NCBI GenBank assembly: GCA_028279945.1
Contig: JANQMT010000107.1
Span: 40,425-104,424 of the forward strand
DNA length: 64,000 nt
Source of the DNA: JAKSCF01 sp028279945
GTDB lineage: Bacteria > Bacillota > Clostridia > Peptostreptococcales > JAAYPU01
Direction of reading: 5' to 3'
Part shown: positions 33,535 through 43,711 of the stretch, piece by piece
Numbering within the stretch: position 1 is the stretch's first letter
Layout: the number at the start of each line of letters is the position of its first letter
Notes under the pieces: model-generated
The model's input: the letters and a program-made list of their open reading frames with translations, nothing else
What the model was told of the DNA's origin: nothing
Databases searched by the model: none
Translations under genes and position numbers: made by a program

Positions 33535-34398
33535 ATGAAAGTAAGAAAAGCTGTTATTCCTGCTGCAGGATTAGGAACAAGATTTTTACCCGCTACTAAA
33601 GCACAGCCAAAGGAGATGCTTCCTATCGTCGATAAACCGGCAATTCAATATATCGTTGAAGAAATACTACAATCGGGTATTACCGATATACTCATTATAA
33701 CAGGAAGAAATAAACGGGCTTTGGAAGATCATTTTGACAAATCAGTAGAATTAGAATATGAATTAGAGCAAAAAGAAAAGCATGAAATGTTAAAAATCGT
33801 TCAAAACATATCTGAAATGATTAATATTCATTATGTAAGACAAAAACAAGCCAACGGATTGGGTCATGCAATCAATTGTGCCAAAACGTTTATTGGCGAT
33901 GAACCCTTTGCCGTATTGCTTGCTGATGATATTATTGATGCTCCAAAGCCTTGTCTTAAACAATTGATTGAAATGTATGATCAGCATCAATGCAGTGTTT
34001 TAGGTGTTCAACAAGTACCAAAAGAAGATGTCAATAAGTATGGTATCGTCGATGGAAAAGCAATGGACTCCTCCTGCTATACGGTTAATACTCTTGTAGA
34101 AAAGCCTCCTATCGACCAAGCACCATCGGACATCGCTATTATCGGAAGATATATTATTACGCCTGAAATTTTCGACATATTGGATCATACTCAACCTGGC
34201 GCCGGTGGTGAAATCCAACTAACAGATGCCCTTAAAGAATTAGTAACAACTCAAAAAATGATTGCTTGCAAATTTGATGGAAAACGTTATGATATTGGAG
34301 ATAAACAAGGTTTTTTACAGGCTACTGTTGAATTTGCTCTTAAAAGAGATGATATAAAAGGTGAATTTAAACAATACCTTAGAGGTTTAAAGTATTAA
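33535..34398 (+). CDS. galU: UTP--glucose-1-phosphate uridylyltransferase
   Basis: GalU makes UDP-glucose from UTP and glucose-1-phosphate. The 287-residue product opens with the nucleotidyltransferase motif KAVIPAAGLGTRFLPATKAQPKEMLPIVDKP and has EYELEQKEKHE, LGHAINCAK and GVQQVPKEDVNKYGIVDG, all standard for GalU. ACGGAGG precedes the ATG by seven bases. It stands at the edge of the polysaccharide locus, whose enzymes need UDP-sugars. A bidirectional terminator lies between it and pgi. Confidence 0.96.
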   Translation: MKVRKAVIPAAGLGTRFLPATKAQPKEMLPIVDKPAIQYIVEEILQSGITDILIITGRNKRALEDHFDKSVELEYELEQKEKHEMLKIVQNISEMINIHYVRQKQANGLGHAINCAKTFIGDEPFAVLLADDIIDAPKPCLKQLIEMYDQHQCSVLGVQQVPKEDVNKYGIVDGKAMDSSCYTVNTLVEKPPIDQAPSDIAIIGRYIITPEIFDILDHTQPGAGGEIQLTDALKELVTTQKMIACKFDGKRYDIGDKQGFLQATVEFALKRDDIKGEFKQYLRGLKY

Positions 34399-34438
34399 AT
34401 CTTTAGGATTAGTATAAATACAAGTTTAAGCATATTAT

Positions 34439-34466
34439 AAAACCCTTAAAAATTTTCAAGGGTTTT
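34439..34466. terminator. Bidirectional terminator between galU and pgi
   Basis: AAAACCCTT-AAAAATTTTC-AAGGGTTTT, with A and T tracts on both sides, lies between convergent genes and can serve both. Confidence 0.82.
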
Positions 34467-34491
34467 ATATCCTTTAGTTTTAAATTGTAAA

Positions 34492-35748
34492 TCACCTGAG
34501 CAGCTGTCTCATTTTTTCCTTATATTTCTCTACTCCAGGTTGGTCGAAAGGAAATACATCCATTAAATATCCGCTCAATGCACATACTTTTTCAAAAAAG
34601 TACACTAATTGTCCAAAATAATAGGGTGTAAGACTGGGGATATCAATGCGTATGTTAGGTATGTTATCTTCTACATGTGCTAATCTAACACCTTCTACGG
34701 CTTTATCATTTACTTCATTCATGCTTCTTCCTTTAAACTTATTGTCACCGTCTGATATCATTAAATCATTTTGTGGTTGCACTACATTTAAAACGGTTTC
34801 AAAAAAGCATTGATTACCATCTTGCAGGAATTGGCCCATGGAATGAAGATCCGTCGACATTTGAAGTGAGGTAGGATAAATACCTTTTCCTTCTTTGCCT
34901 TCACTTTCTCCAAAGAGTTGTTTCAGCCACTCCATAAAATATTGCAGCTTAGGCTCATACGCTTCAAAAACTTCTATTATTTTACCTTCTTTATACAAAA
35001 TATTGCGCATAATTGCATACTGACAACATGGGTTAGATAAATCTTCGTTTAGGTATTGATGGTAGGCTTTTCTTGCTCCTTCTAGCATGTCTTCTATATC
35101 GATACCTGCAACGGCAATAGGCAGCAATCCTACCGGAGACAATACGGAGTATCTTCCACCAATATCATCAGGAACAATAAAGCTGGTATACTCTTTTTCG
35201 TCTGCCTCTTTACGTAAAATACCTTTTTCTTTATCGGTTATAGCATATATTCTATCACTTGCATTATTTCCGTATTTCTTCTCAAGCTGCTCTTTAAATA
35301 TTGAGAATGCCATGCTGGGTTCCGTAGTGGTTCCAGATTTTGAAATAACGCAAATACTAATATCCTTATCTTTAACCAAATCTAATAATTCTTTATGATA
35401 AGTCCCGCTAATATTGTGACCTGCAAAGAATATTTGCGGCATTTTTCTTTCTTTAGCATCTAATATATTGTAAAAGCTATGGCTTAACATTTCTATACAA
35501 GCTCTAGCCCCAATATATGACCCGCCAATACCAATAACAATAAATACTTCACACTGATCTTGAATTTTTTTTGCTGTTTCAATGATATTCTGCATCACTT
35601 CTTCATCATAGTTAACTGGATAATCTACCCATCCAGTGTAAGCATCTGTCTCAAGTCTTTCATAAGCAGATTTAATTTTTTCGTTATACTGATTAATTTC
35701 CCCTTTGCCAATAAATGTATCATTAGCTTTAAAACCTATCCCTTCCAT
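34492..35748 (-). CDS. pgi: Glucose-6-phosphate isomerase
   Basis: Pgi interconverts glucose-6-phosphate and fructose-6-phosphate, feeding glycolysis and the hexose pools for sugar nucleotides. The 418-residue product has FIVIGIGGSYIGARACIEML, the SIS-type ICVISKSGTTTEPSMAF and GGRYSVLSPVGLLPIA motifs. ATG 35748 (MEGIGFKAND) follows AAAGGAG; the frame open upstream to 35787 runs into the preceding gene and lacks its own ribosome site. It lies 19 bp after the CapD-like gene and is probably co-transcribed with it. Confidence 0.95.
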   Translation of the reverse strand: MEGIGFKANDTFIGKGEINQYNEKIKSAYERLETDAYTGWVDYPVNYDEEVMQNIIETAKKIQDQCEVFIVIGIGGSYIGARACIEMLSHSFYNILDAKERKMPQIFFAGHNISGTYHKELLDLVKDKDISICVISKSGTTTEPSMAFSIFKEQLEKKYGNNASDRIYAITDKEKGILRKEADEKEYTSFIVPDDIGGRYSVLSPVGLLPIAVAGIDIEDMLEGARKAYHQYLNEDLSNPCCQYAIMRNILYKEGKIIEVFEAYEPKLQYFMEWLKQLFGESEGKEGKGIYPTSLQMSTDLHSMGQFLQDGNQCFFETVLNVVQPQNDLMISDGDNKFKGRSMNEVNDKAVEGVRLAHVEDNIPNIRIDIPSLTPYYFGQLVYFFEKVCALSGYLMDVFPFDQPGVEKYKEKMRQLLR

Positions 35749-35767
35749 AATATTCTCCTTTCGTTTT

Positions 35768-37627
35768 TTAAGAATAGAGTTTTTCATTAGGTATATATGT
35801 GGGAATCATTTTCTGTAAAAATTCTTTGATGGTTTTATTATCTTTATCGATTATTTCACTTAATTCTTCTAATTGATCTATGAGCAGTTGATTATCTATT
35901 TCTAAAGGTTTCCCAATATATATTTTATTATGAATTGTTTCTTGTATGCCTTCTTCTTTTAACAATAGTTCTTCATATAGTTTTTCACCCGGCCTCAATC
36001 CTATAATTTGTATATCAATATCTTCATATGGTTTATATCCTGAAAGCTTAATAATATTTTCAGCCAATTCAATTATTTTGACCGGCTGCCCCATATCCAG
36101 TATAAATATTTCTCCACCATCTGCCATAGCACCTGCTTGAATAACCAATTGCACTGCTTCTGGTATGGTCATAAAGTACCTTGTCACATCAGGGTGAGTA
36201 ACCGTAACCGGACCACCGTTTTCTATTTGTTTTCTAAATATGGGTATGACACTACCATTACTTCCCAATACATTACCAAATCGTACCGCAGAAAATTGGG
36301 TCTTGGATGTTTTACTCTTAGCCTGTAAAATCATCTCTGCTGCTCTCTTCGTCGCACCCATTACATTACAAGGATTTACAGCTTTATCAGTTGAAATTAA
36401 AACAAATTTTTCTATACCAAAATCATCTGCCAAATCAACTAAAATATTTGTGCCAAATATATTGTTTTTCACCGCCTCTTTTGGATCCATTTCCATTAAA
36501 GGCACATGTTTATGAGCAGCAGCATGAAAAACAACATGGGGTGCATATTTCACAAAAACCTCTCTTATTCTAAGGCTATCACGAACAGAAGCAATAACAA
36601 CTTCAAAATCTATATTTGGATTTTCTTGCCTCATCTCATTTTGAATTTCAAAAATATTATTTTCATAAATGTCTAAAGCAATTAACTTTTTGGGTTCATA
36701 CATAGCAATCTGTCTACACAACTCAGAACCAATGGAACCTCCCCCACCGGTTACCATCACAATTTTATTATTAAGATACTCACTAATTTCTTCTAAATTA
36801 ACTTGTACCGGTTCTCGTCCTAATAAATCCTCAATATTTACATTTCTTAATGTATTAATACTTACCTTCTCATCAATGAGTTCATATAACCCTGGGACAA
36901 TCTTTAACTTTGCATCGGTTTTATTACACAATTTAACTATTTCTTTTATTTGCTTCCTGCTTGCAGATGGAATAGCAATAATAATCTCATCAATAGCATA
37001 TTTGTCAGCCAATTGTTCTATATCAAATCTTGTCCCTTCAATGGGTACTCCTGAAATTCTTTTTTTCAGTTTTGTTTTGTCATCATCCACAACAACTACT
37101 GGCACGCTATTGAGTTCTCTATGGTTTCTTAGTTCCTTTATTATGACTGATCCTGCATCTCCGGCACCTATTATCATCGCTTTACAGATATATTGCTTGT
37201 CTTTAATAAATAATAATGGATTATTTTTTATTCCCCTTAGAAACCGATAGCTAAGGCGTACCCCCCCAATCATAAAAATGTCTAAAACAAAAGTCATGAT
37301 ATAGATGCTTCGCGGTAAATTTTTTTGTATAAACACAAGATAAAAAATCACTGCTGCTGTAGATACAAATGAAGCTGCTACGGTTTTGGTTAGCTCCTCA
37401 ATCCCTGCGTATTTCCAAAGACTATTATACATACCAAAAAGAAAAAACACTAGCACCTTAATGCCTGTAATTACAAAGATATTTTCCATATAAATATTAA
37501 AAAAAGCTTGAAAACCCGTAGATCCCGGATTGAATTCAAAGCGTATTAAAAATGAAATAGTATATGAAATATTAATTAAAATAATATCCAAAAATAATAA
37601 AAAAAACATTCTTGTTGCTTTTATCAT
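35768..37627 (-). CDS. CapD/PglF-like UDP-sugar 4,6-dehydratase, membrane-bound
   Basis: A 619-residue polysaccharide biosynthesis protein. Four N-terminal membrane helices (about residues 1-125) precede a CoA-binding-like Rossmann domain (MIIGAGDAGSVIIKEL near 152). A short-chain dehydrogenase domain follows, with VMVTGGGGSIGSELCRQI near 292 and the catalytic region STDKAVNPCNVMGATKR near 410. Homologues convert UDP-GlcNAc to a 4-keto-6-deoxy sugar used for bacillosamine, FucNAc or QuiNAc. The exact sugar is not determined here. The methionine-for-tyrosine at the YxxxK position (NVMGATK) is typical of this subfamily. Confidence 0.92.
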   Translation of the reverse strand: MIKATRMFFLLFLDIILINISYTISFLIRFEFNPGSTGFQAFFNIYMENIFVITGIKVLVFFLFGMYNSLWKYAGIEELTKTVAASFVSTAAVIFYLVFIQKNLPRSIYIMTFVLDIFMIGGVRLSYRFLRGIKNNPLLFIKDKQYICKAMIIGAGDAGSVIIKELRNHRELNSVPVVVVDDDKTKLKKRISGVPIEGTRFDIEQLADKYAIDEIIIAIPSASRKQIKEIVKLCNKTDAKLKIVPGLYELIDEKVSINTLRNVNIEDLLGREPVQVNLEEISEYLNNKIVMVTGGGGSIGSELCRQIAMYEPKKLIALDIYENNIFEIQNEMRQENPNIDFEVVIASVRDSLRIREVFVKYAPHVVFHAAAHKHVPLMEMDPKEAVKNNIFGTNILVDLADDFGIEKFVLISTDKAVNPCNVMGATKRAAEMILQAKSKTSKTQFSAVRFGNVLGSNGSVIPIFRKQIENGGPVTVTHPDVTRYFMTIPEAVQLVIQAGAMADGGEIFILDMGQPVKIIELAENIIKLSGYKPYEDIDIQIIGLRPGEKLYEELLLKEEGIQETIHNKIYIGKPLEIDNQLLIDQLEELSEIIDKDNKTIKEFLQKMIPTYIPNEKLYS

Positions 37628-37867
37628 ATAAACACCTCAAAAAGATCTACGATTTAATCATCAAAGCTTTTTAGAGTTATCACACTGCCAATCGCAGCTC
37701 TAAGCCAACCAAGGAAATGTAACCTGTAATCCATTTTACCATAAACATATTTTTTATCAATAAATATGGATTAGGTTGGAAATAAATCTGTTATTTTACT
37801 TTCTCTTTATATTGGATTTAGGTATAATAGTAGTTGGTATGTAGTATACACAATTAGGAGGATTATC

Positions 37868-39742
37868 ATGGGCAAAAAGAAAAAAACTGAACCCTCAAAA
37901 AAAGAAAGAAAATCTCATTCAAATATGACTTCACACTCTTCAGTTTGGCAGATGAGTCATGCTCCTTCTTTGGATAAAGGATATCACTGGTTTCAATTGG
38001 TTCCAATTGTTATATTTATTGCAGTCATTATAATGATTGTATATATGAAAACCTTTACCGCTCCAATGAGAGGATATTACTGGCATTCAGAGAAAACTAA
38101 TTTTACAGACTTCTTTAGTTATTATAAAAGTTTTTGCATTATTTTGATGGCTGTTTTAGTTGCAATTATGATGATATATAGAACCGTTACACAATCACTT
38201 TTTATAAAAAAAACAAAATTATATATTCCTTTAATAATATATGGTGTTTTTATATTACTGTCTTGGGCTTTGTCTGAGTATCCATATTTTGCATTTCATG
38301 GGTTTAGTGAAAGATTTGAAGGCTCACCGGTCTTACTGTCTTATGTTTTCATGACTTTTTATATCATTAATTCCATTAATACAGAAAAAAATATTAAACT
38401 AATATTATACGGAGTGGGCATATCGTCTTCATTATTAGGTTTATTAGGAATATCTCAATTTCTTGAACGTGATTTTTTTCAAACAACATTTGGTAAAAAA
38501 TTAATTACTCCTCAATATTATTTAGAGCATATTGATAAACTAAAATTTAACTTTACACAGGGAGAAATATATCAAACTGTATATAACATTAACTATGTAT
38601 CTTTTTATCTTACTTTATTAATCCCTCTTTTTGGCTTTCTCTTCATTACCGAAAAGAAGTTAATCAAAAAAGTTATATATGGAGGCATTACAGGGTTACT
38701 TCTTTTTAATTTAATCGGTGCCAAATCCAGCGGTGGTTTATTTGGAATGGGTGTTGCCTTTATTATGGCATTAATCATTTTTAATAAAAAATTGAAAAAA
38801 TGGTGGAAATCTATAGCATTGATTTTAGCAGTTGCACTTATAGTTTTTGTAGCTGGATACAACATCATTATGCCTGAAATACTTAGCGCTCTTAAAAGCA
38901 CTTCTGTTTCCGATCAAGAATTGTCACAGAAACAGTTTATTGACTATTTTGATACTGACTATGATACATTAACCATTAGTTGTAATGATGAACCTTTATC
39001 CCTTACCTTTGATTTAGAGGACCCAAATGACTTACTGGTCAAAGACAAAAATGCAAACAGCATCAATTTAATAAAGCAAGATGATAACAGCTATAAAGTG
39101 GATGACCCAAGATTTGGCATGTATACATTTAAATTCACATCTGAAAATGGTAAGAATTATATTTTAGCCTTTGTAGAAGAGTCAAAGTGGATATTTGAAA
39201 TTACTGAAGATGGCATTTTATTTTACAACGCGCTTAAAAAGCTTGTAGATTTAGACCCTATTCGAAGTTATGGATTTGAAAATCAATTAAATTTAGGAAG
39301 CGGCAGGGGCCTGATTTGGTCAAGAAGCTTACCATTAGTAAAGGATCATTTATTGGTTGGCTCTGGTGCAGACACTTATGTCTTTGAGTTTCCTCAAAAC
39401 GATTACGCAGCTAAATACAATGCAAATTGGCCTATCTATAACATTGTAGATAAACCACATAACATGTATCTTCAAATAGCTATTAATACAGGTTTAATAT
39501 CACTAATATCCGTTCTTGTATTATTTGGTTCTTATATTATTTGGAGCATCAAACTTTACTGGAAAAACCAATTTGAAGACTTCACTTCAATAGTTGGAGT
39601 AGGAATTTTTCTAGGCATCTGCGGATTTTTAGCTGCAGCTATGGTTAACGACTCTACAGTTTCTGTAGCGCCAATGTTCTGGGGATTATTAGGTGTTGGA
39701 ATAGCTATCAATCTTAAGCTTGATAAACAAGCTCAAGATTAG
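37868..39742 (+). CDS. O-antigen ligase/Wzy-like membrane protein
   Basis: A 624-residue multi-helix membrane protein of the O-antigen ligase superfamily. The basic N-terminus (MGKKKKTEPSKKERKS) is cytoplasmic. About ten helices follow, with a long soluble segment near residues 345-500 inserted before the last helices. The loop WSRSLPLVKDHLLVGSGADTY and DKPHNMYLQIAINTGLISL carries the R and H residues typical of Wzy_C ligase sites. It probably polymerises or attaches lipid-linked glycans outside the membrane. It is the only plus-strand gene of the polysaccharide locus. TAGGAGG precedes the ATG. Confidence 0.88.
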   Translation: MGKKKKTEPSKKERKSHSNMTSHSSVWQMSHAPSLDKGYHWFQLVPIVIFIAVIIMIVYMKTFTAPMRGYYWHSEKTNFTDFFSYYKSFCIILMAVLVAIMMIYRTVTQSLFIKKTKLYIPLIIYGVFILLSWALSEYPYFAFHGFSERFEGSPVLLSYVFMTFYIINSINTEKNIKLILYGVGISSSLLGLLGISQFLERDFFQTTFGKKLITPQYYLEHIDKLKFNFTQGEIYQTVYNINYVSFYLTLLIPLFGFLFITEKKLIKKVIYGGITGLLLFNLIGAKSSGGLFGMGVAFIMALIIFNKKLKKWWKSIALILAVALIVFVAGYNIIMPEILSALKSTSVSDQELSQKQFIDYFDTDYDTLTISCNDEPLSLTFDLEDPNDLLVKDKNANSINLIKQDDNSYKVDDPRFGMYTFKFTSENGKNYILAFVEESKWIFEITEDGILFYNALKKLVDLDPIRSYGFENQLNLGSGRGLIWSRSLPLVKDHLLVGSGADTYVFEFPQNDYAAKYNANWPIYNIVDKPHNMYLQIAINTGLISLISVLVLFGSYIIWSIKLYWKNQFEDFTSIVGVGIFLGICGFLAAAMVNDSTVSVAPMFWGLLGVGIAINLKLDKQAQD

Positions 39743-39764
39743 TATAAGATGAATTATAGTTTAA

Positions 39765-39799
39765 AAATAGGAAGATTTTGAAAAAGAATCTTCCTATTT
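39765..39799. terminator. Hairpin after the O-antigen-ligase-like gene
   Basis: AAATAGGAAGATT and AATCTTCCTATTT form a 13-bp stem with a 9-nt loop between two convergent genes. The T-run is short (TTT), so termination strength is uncertain. Confidence 0.65.
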
Positions 39800-39881
39800 G
39801 GATAATGTTTGATAACCTATATTTATTTCAAATTAACAATAATATATATTGCATACTTATTCTTATTTTTTTAACTCAATA

Positions 39882-41366
39882 TTATGCTATTCCACTTGCT
39901 TTCTTCTTCCCCATCACTCTCTTTATACTCTTTTTATTCTTATAATAATATTCGACCAAATCACCTCGATTTTTTTCTCTAATGTTGTGTTTTATTAGCA
40001 GTTCTTTATACCCAAATTCTGTGTTTCCCCCACGTTTCAATGTACCTAAAATAATCTTTTTAATGGTTTCTATAATAATCTTTAAATCAAATAAAATACT
40101 ACTGTTTTGTATATATAATAAATCAAATTTAATTTTATTTTCAGCATTAGTCGTATACTTACCCATTACTTGAGCATATCCAGTCACACCGGCTTTTACT
40201 GCTAATCTATATTTAAAATCAGGTATTTCTTTTGAAAATTCTTCAATAAACACTGGTCTTTCCGGCCTTGGTCCTACTAAAGACATATCTCCTTTTAGAA
40301 CATTAAAAAGCTGAGGCAACTCATCTAACCAAAACCGTCTTAAAATTCTTCCCGTTGGCGTAATCCTTGGATCTTCCTCACTGGCTAAAACCGCTCCCGT
40401 ATTTTTTTCTGCATCATTAATCATTGATCTAAATTTATATAATCTAAATACTTTATTATTTCTAGTCACTCTTTCCTGAGCATAAATAATGGGCTTGCCA
40501 TCTTTAAACCATATTAATAAACCAACTATTAACATAATCGGAGATACAATAATAAGCCCTAAACCACTTAAGCATATATCCATCAACCTTTTCACAATCA
40601 TTTTTTCCCAAGATAATATAATATTATCTACTTTGAAAAATGGTATATCAGACATAAATAGTAACTCTGAATTAAATATGGCAATTTCATATGTCTTAGG
40701 CACAATATACACCGGAATATGATTGGATATACATAGATTAATGGTTCTATTCAAAGTGTCTCTATCCAAAGAATCACTAATATATACTTTATCAATACGT
40801 TTTAAAAAACTTGGTATCATGTTACAGCTTGGTATGACAAAATATCGAATCTTATCACTAAACTTTGCATTGGACATGGTCTTAGAAAATAAAATTTCTT
40901 TTTCATCCTTATTACCAATTAATAATACATGTTTTTCTTCTGATGTTTTCTTAATATAAGATACGAAAAATACTTTAACCAATGAAAAGGTAATGGCTTG
41001 AATAATAAATGCTATGAGAATAGCAGTTCGTGGTAGTGCAAATTCTCTATAAAAAAATGCAATAGCCATAGTGAAAATAGTGATCATTAAAGCCGTCATA
41101 ATCATAATGATAATATTCTCTGCCCAAGTCTTTCTTACTGTATTCAATGATTTATTGAACAACAAAGCAACCAATGCTGCTACAGAAATCATAAAGGCTG
41201 AATTATAGTAGGCTTCAAAGTTTCTGATTTCATATAAATTGGTAATGTTTATCATCAATGCACTATAATAGCTTAAGTTAACTAATATAATGTAAAGTGT
41301 ACATTCGACTACTTTTAAAAATGTTCCATCCTTTTTGTGTTTTGTTATTGCTTTCATATTTAACAC
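39882..41366 (-). CDS. Initiating polyprenyl-phosphate sugar-1-phosphate transferase
   Basis: A 494-residue PHPT/WcaJ-type enzyme that moves a sugar-1-phosphate onto undecaprenyl phosphate, the first membrane step of a glycan repeat. Four to five N-terminal helices precede a degenerate Rossmann segment (HVLLIGNKDEKE). A further helix (GLGLIIVSPIMLIVGLLIW near 275) leads into the catalytic domain with KFRSMINDAEKNTGAV, RRFWLDELPQLFNVLKGDMSLVGPRPERP and AGVTGYAQVMG. These motifs are all intact. The sugar used (glucose, galactose or a diNAcBac type) is not evident. Confidence 0.92.
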   Translation of the reverse strand: MLNMKAITKHKKDGTFLKVVECTLYIILVNLSYYSALMINITNLYEIRNFEAYYNSAFMISVAALVALLFNKSLNTVRKTWAENIIIMIMTALMITIFTMAIAFFYREFALPRTAILIAFIIQAITFSLVKVFFVSYIKKTSEEKHVLLIGNKDEKEILFSKTMSNAKFSDKIRYFVIPSCNMIPSFLKRIDKVYISDSLDRDTLNRTINLCISNHIPVYIVPKTYEIAIFNSELLFMSDIPFFKVDNIILSWEKMIVKRLMDICLSGLGLIIVSPIMLIVGLLIWFKDGKPIIYAQERVTRNNKVFRLYKFRSMINDAEKNTGAVLASEEDPRITPTGRILRRFWLDELPQLFNVLKGDMSLVGPRPERPVFIEEFSKEIPDFKYRLAVKAGVTGYAQVMGKYTTNAENKIKFDLLYIQNSSILFDLKIIIETIKKIILGTLKRGGNTEFGYKELLIKHNIREKNRGDLVEYYYKNKKSIKRVMGKKKASGIA

Positions 41367-41503
41367 CCAAATTTAGTTTATAGATTTAGTTACATCTTTA
41401 TTATACTACTTACTCTTATAAAATTGCCAATTAATATTTCATTACAGCTTGTGTTAATAGAAATAAAAAGGGTAACAATACCACTTTGCTATTAGCCAGC
41501 GCC

Positions 41504-42277
41504 TCATTTTACTCTAGCTATAACCCCTCTTGATATCCCAGTGGCTCTCTCAATTTGTCTAATTGATAAACCATTCTCTTCTCTTAGTGATTTAATTATT
41601 TTATTTCGTTCAGTTTTAGATTTTCTTGCAATAAAATGTGGTTCATCACCTTTTAACTTTTTAATAATTATTTTCCTAACTTCTTCTTCTGTCTTTCTAG
41701 GACTTTTACTAATCTCGAATGTATGATCTTCTGTTCTATCATGAAATTCAATAAAACCTCTGACAGCTTCATTTTGGTCTTGTGATAGTGTTTTGAGTAT
41801 ATAACTGATTTCAACTAAATCCTTTTTTATACTATTTGATGTATAGTCACAATAGCTGCTCCATGGATAATCTTCTAATTTGGTCACTAAACGTGCCTTC
41901 TTTGGGTTCTGATGAATATATCTTACTAATGACAATAGGTAACTATCCTTTTCAACCGGCTCGCTTTTATACCTGTCGCCAAATAAGGTACCACTTCTTA
42001 AATATTTCTTGTTGTACCACCCTGCATATCTAGTCAGTAATCTTTGCATGATATTTGAAATATCACCTATTTCATTTTCATGAATGAGTAAATGGACATG
42101 ATTACTCATTAAACAATAGGTATAGATCTCAAATGCCTTTTCTTTCTTGACATCTTTCAATATTTTTATAAACTGTTCATAGTCATTTTCTTCTTCAAAT
42201 ATATTCTGTCTGTTAATGCCTCTGAAGATTACATGGTATAATCCTGTTTTACTCAATTTGCGAATTTGTCTGCTCAT
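41504..42277 (-). mobile_element. REP-associated (RAYT-type) Y1 transposase
   Basis: A 257-residue HUH-family transposase. The N-terminus LSKTGLYHVIFRGINRQNIF, metal-binding HVHLLIH motif near residue 61, and the tyrosine region RYIHQNPKKARLV near 118 are diagnostic of the IS200/IS605-related TnpREP group. A helix-turn-helix-like end follows (GLSIRQIERATGISRGVIARVK). The frame is intact. Short repeats with core CCGTCCCCATTGTCAAC lie just upstream, and no accessory tnpB is present. It splits the polysaccharide locus between the initiating transferase and the ACP trio. Confidence 0.9.
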
Positions 42278-42329
42278 ACATTATCACCTTGTTATTTAAT
42301 GAGTGATTAATTTTTGGGACATCTTTGCT

Positions 42330-42382
42330 CCGTCCCCATTGTCAACCGTCCCCATCATTGTCAACATTGTCAATTCGTTCCC
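42330..42382. repeat. Direct repeats beside the RAYT transposase
   Basis: CCGTCCCCATTGTCAAC (42330-42346) is followed at once by CCGTCCCCATC-ATTGTCAAC and then ATTGTCAATTCGTTCCC. These three partial copies lie between the transposase gene and the AMP-ligase gene. Similar GGGGACGG/GACAATG blocks often accompany such transposases in Clostridia, so they may be its recognition repeats. Confidence 0.6.
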
Positions 42383-42385
42383 AAT

Positions 42386-43711
42386 TTATCTTTTTCTTTT
42401 TAACCTACTCGTTACAAAATCTTCTTTCTCAAAGTAAATCTTAACGGGAACTTTAAATTTTTCAAGATTATTATTACAATGTTTTTTTATAATTTTCTTG
42501 TACTCTTTTTCGTTAAGATTTTCTGTAAGAATAACTTTTGCAATGACAATATTTCCTAGAACTTGATTACTTTCTGAAAAAACAATCACGTCTTTAACAC
42601 CATCAATTTGTAGTATCACACTTTCAACTTCAGCTGGGTATACTTTTTCCCCGCCAATATTTATAAGTTCACTTTCTCTACCTAGTATCTTAATATATTC
42701 CCCTTTAACTTCAACTTTGTCTTTTGTATTAAACCAACCATCGCTATCAAATGGTGACTCAGCATTAAGGTATCCTAACATAGCCATTTCTGTTTTAATC
42801 CAAAGTATACCGTCTCTAATATCAACTCTGTGGGTTTCATCACCAAGTTTCAACCATAGAGAGTTTGAGCTTTCAGACTTAGTTCTCATTATACCTAGCT
42901 CAGATAAACCATATGTTTGCTTTAACCGAATATTAGGAAATATTTTATTAAACTCAATAAGAGTTGCCTCTGGCATAGGTTCAGTTCCATATGTGACCAA
43001 ATAAAGAGAAGATATATCATATTTTTCATATATTCTAGAGTATAGTATCATATTAATAAACGAAGGTGATGTAGGTAGTACTTTAACATTGTATTTTTCT
43101 ATAGCCTTACATACTTCCTCTACACTTCTCTCTTTTACAGTTACCATAGTACATCCGTTAGAAATGCTATACATAACAGTGTTAAATCCTCCAATATGGT
43201 CAAACAATAAAAAGGCTATAGATCTAATCTTTTTACCTTGAGTATGATATTTTTCAAGCATTGGTACTAAGTCATGCACAGCGGCTTTAGGCTCACCAGT
43301 TGTTCCAGATGAAAAAAGTATTAATCCAGGATGTTTTCTATTATCTATAATTTCTAATAAAATTTTATGTGTTACTTTCCGGTCAAATTCTTCAGTCTTA
43401 TTTTCGTAAGGGTTAATTAGATATTTTGTCTCAGATATCTCTAAGTATCTTTCTGTATTTTTTACTGCATAAGAAATAGGCACATACACATTCTGATTTT
43501 CTATAATTGCAAGCATTAGGCCAATCGTTTCACTATCAAATTCGCCAATAACTGCCACTATACTATTCTTAATATCTCTGTGATCAAGATATCTTTTCCA
43601 ATATCTGTACTTTCTTTCTAGCTCATCATAAGGGATTTCTTTATTACCTGTAACTAAAGCAATATCACCCCTAAACTCGTTAAATTGTTTCAAAATAAAA
43701 TCAACGTACAT
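42386..43711 (-). CDS. Acyl/aminoacyl-AMP ligase (ANL superfamily)
   Basis: A 441-residue adenylate-forming enzyme. The P-loop LILFSSGTTGEPKAAVHD is near residue 150. TYGLSELGIMRTKSE, the GWFNTKDKVEVKGEYIKILGR aspartate motif, and the hinge arginine with INIGGEKVYPAEVE follow. The C-terminal lysine is probably within TSRLKRKR at the very end. It is shorter than most CoA ligases, mainly at the N-terminus. With an ACP and an SDR in one operon, it probably loads a carboxylic acid onto the ACP. The substrate is unknown. Confidence 0.85.
   Translation of the reverse strand: MYVDFILKQFNEFRGDIALVTGNKEIPYDELERKYRYWKRYLDHRDIKNSIVAVIGEFDSETIGLMLAIIENQNVYVPISYAVKNTERYLEISETKYLINPYENKTEEFDRKVTHKILLEIIDNRKHPGLILFSSGTTGEPKAAVHDLVPMLEKYHTQGKKIRSIAFLLFDHIGGFNTVMYSISNGCTMVTVKERSVEEVCKAIEKYNVKVLPTSPSFINMILYSRIYEKYDISSLYLVTYGTEPMPEATLIEFNKIFPNIRLKQTYGLSELGIMRTKSESSNSLWLKLGDETHRVDIRDGILWIKTEMAMLGYLNAESPFDSDGWFNTKDKVEVKGEYIKILGRESELINIGGEKVYPAEVESVILQIDGVKDVIVFSESNQVLGNIVIAKVILTENLNEKEYKKIIKKHCNNNLEKFKVPVKIYFEKEDFVTSRLKRKR

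Noticed and set aside
35749..35787. Longer pgi beginning at 35787 inside the CapD-like gene.
   Set aside because: AAAGGAG precedes ATG 35748 and homologous Pgi proteins begin near there.
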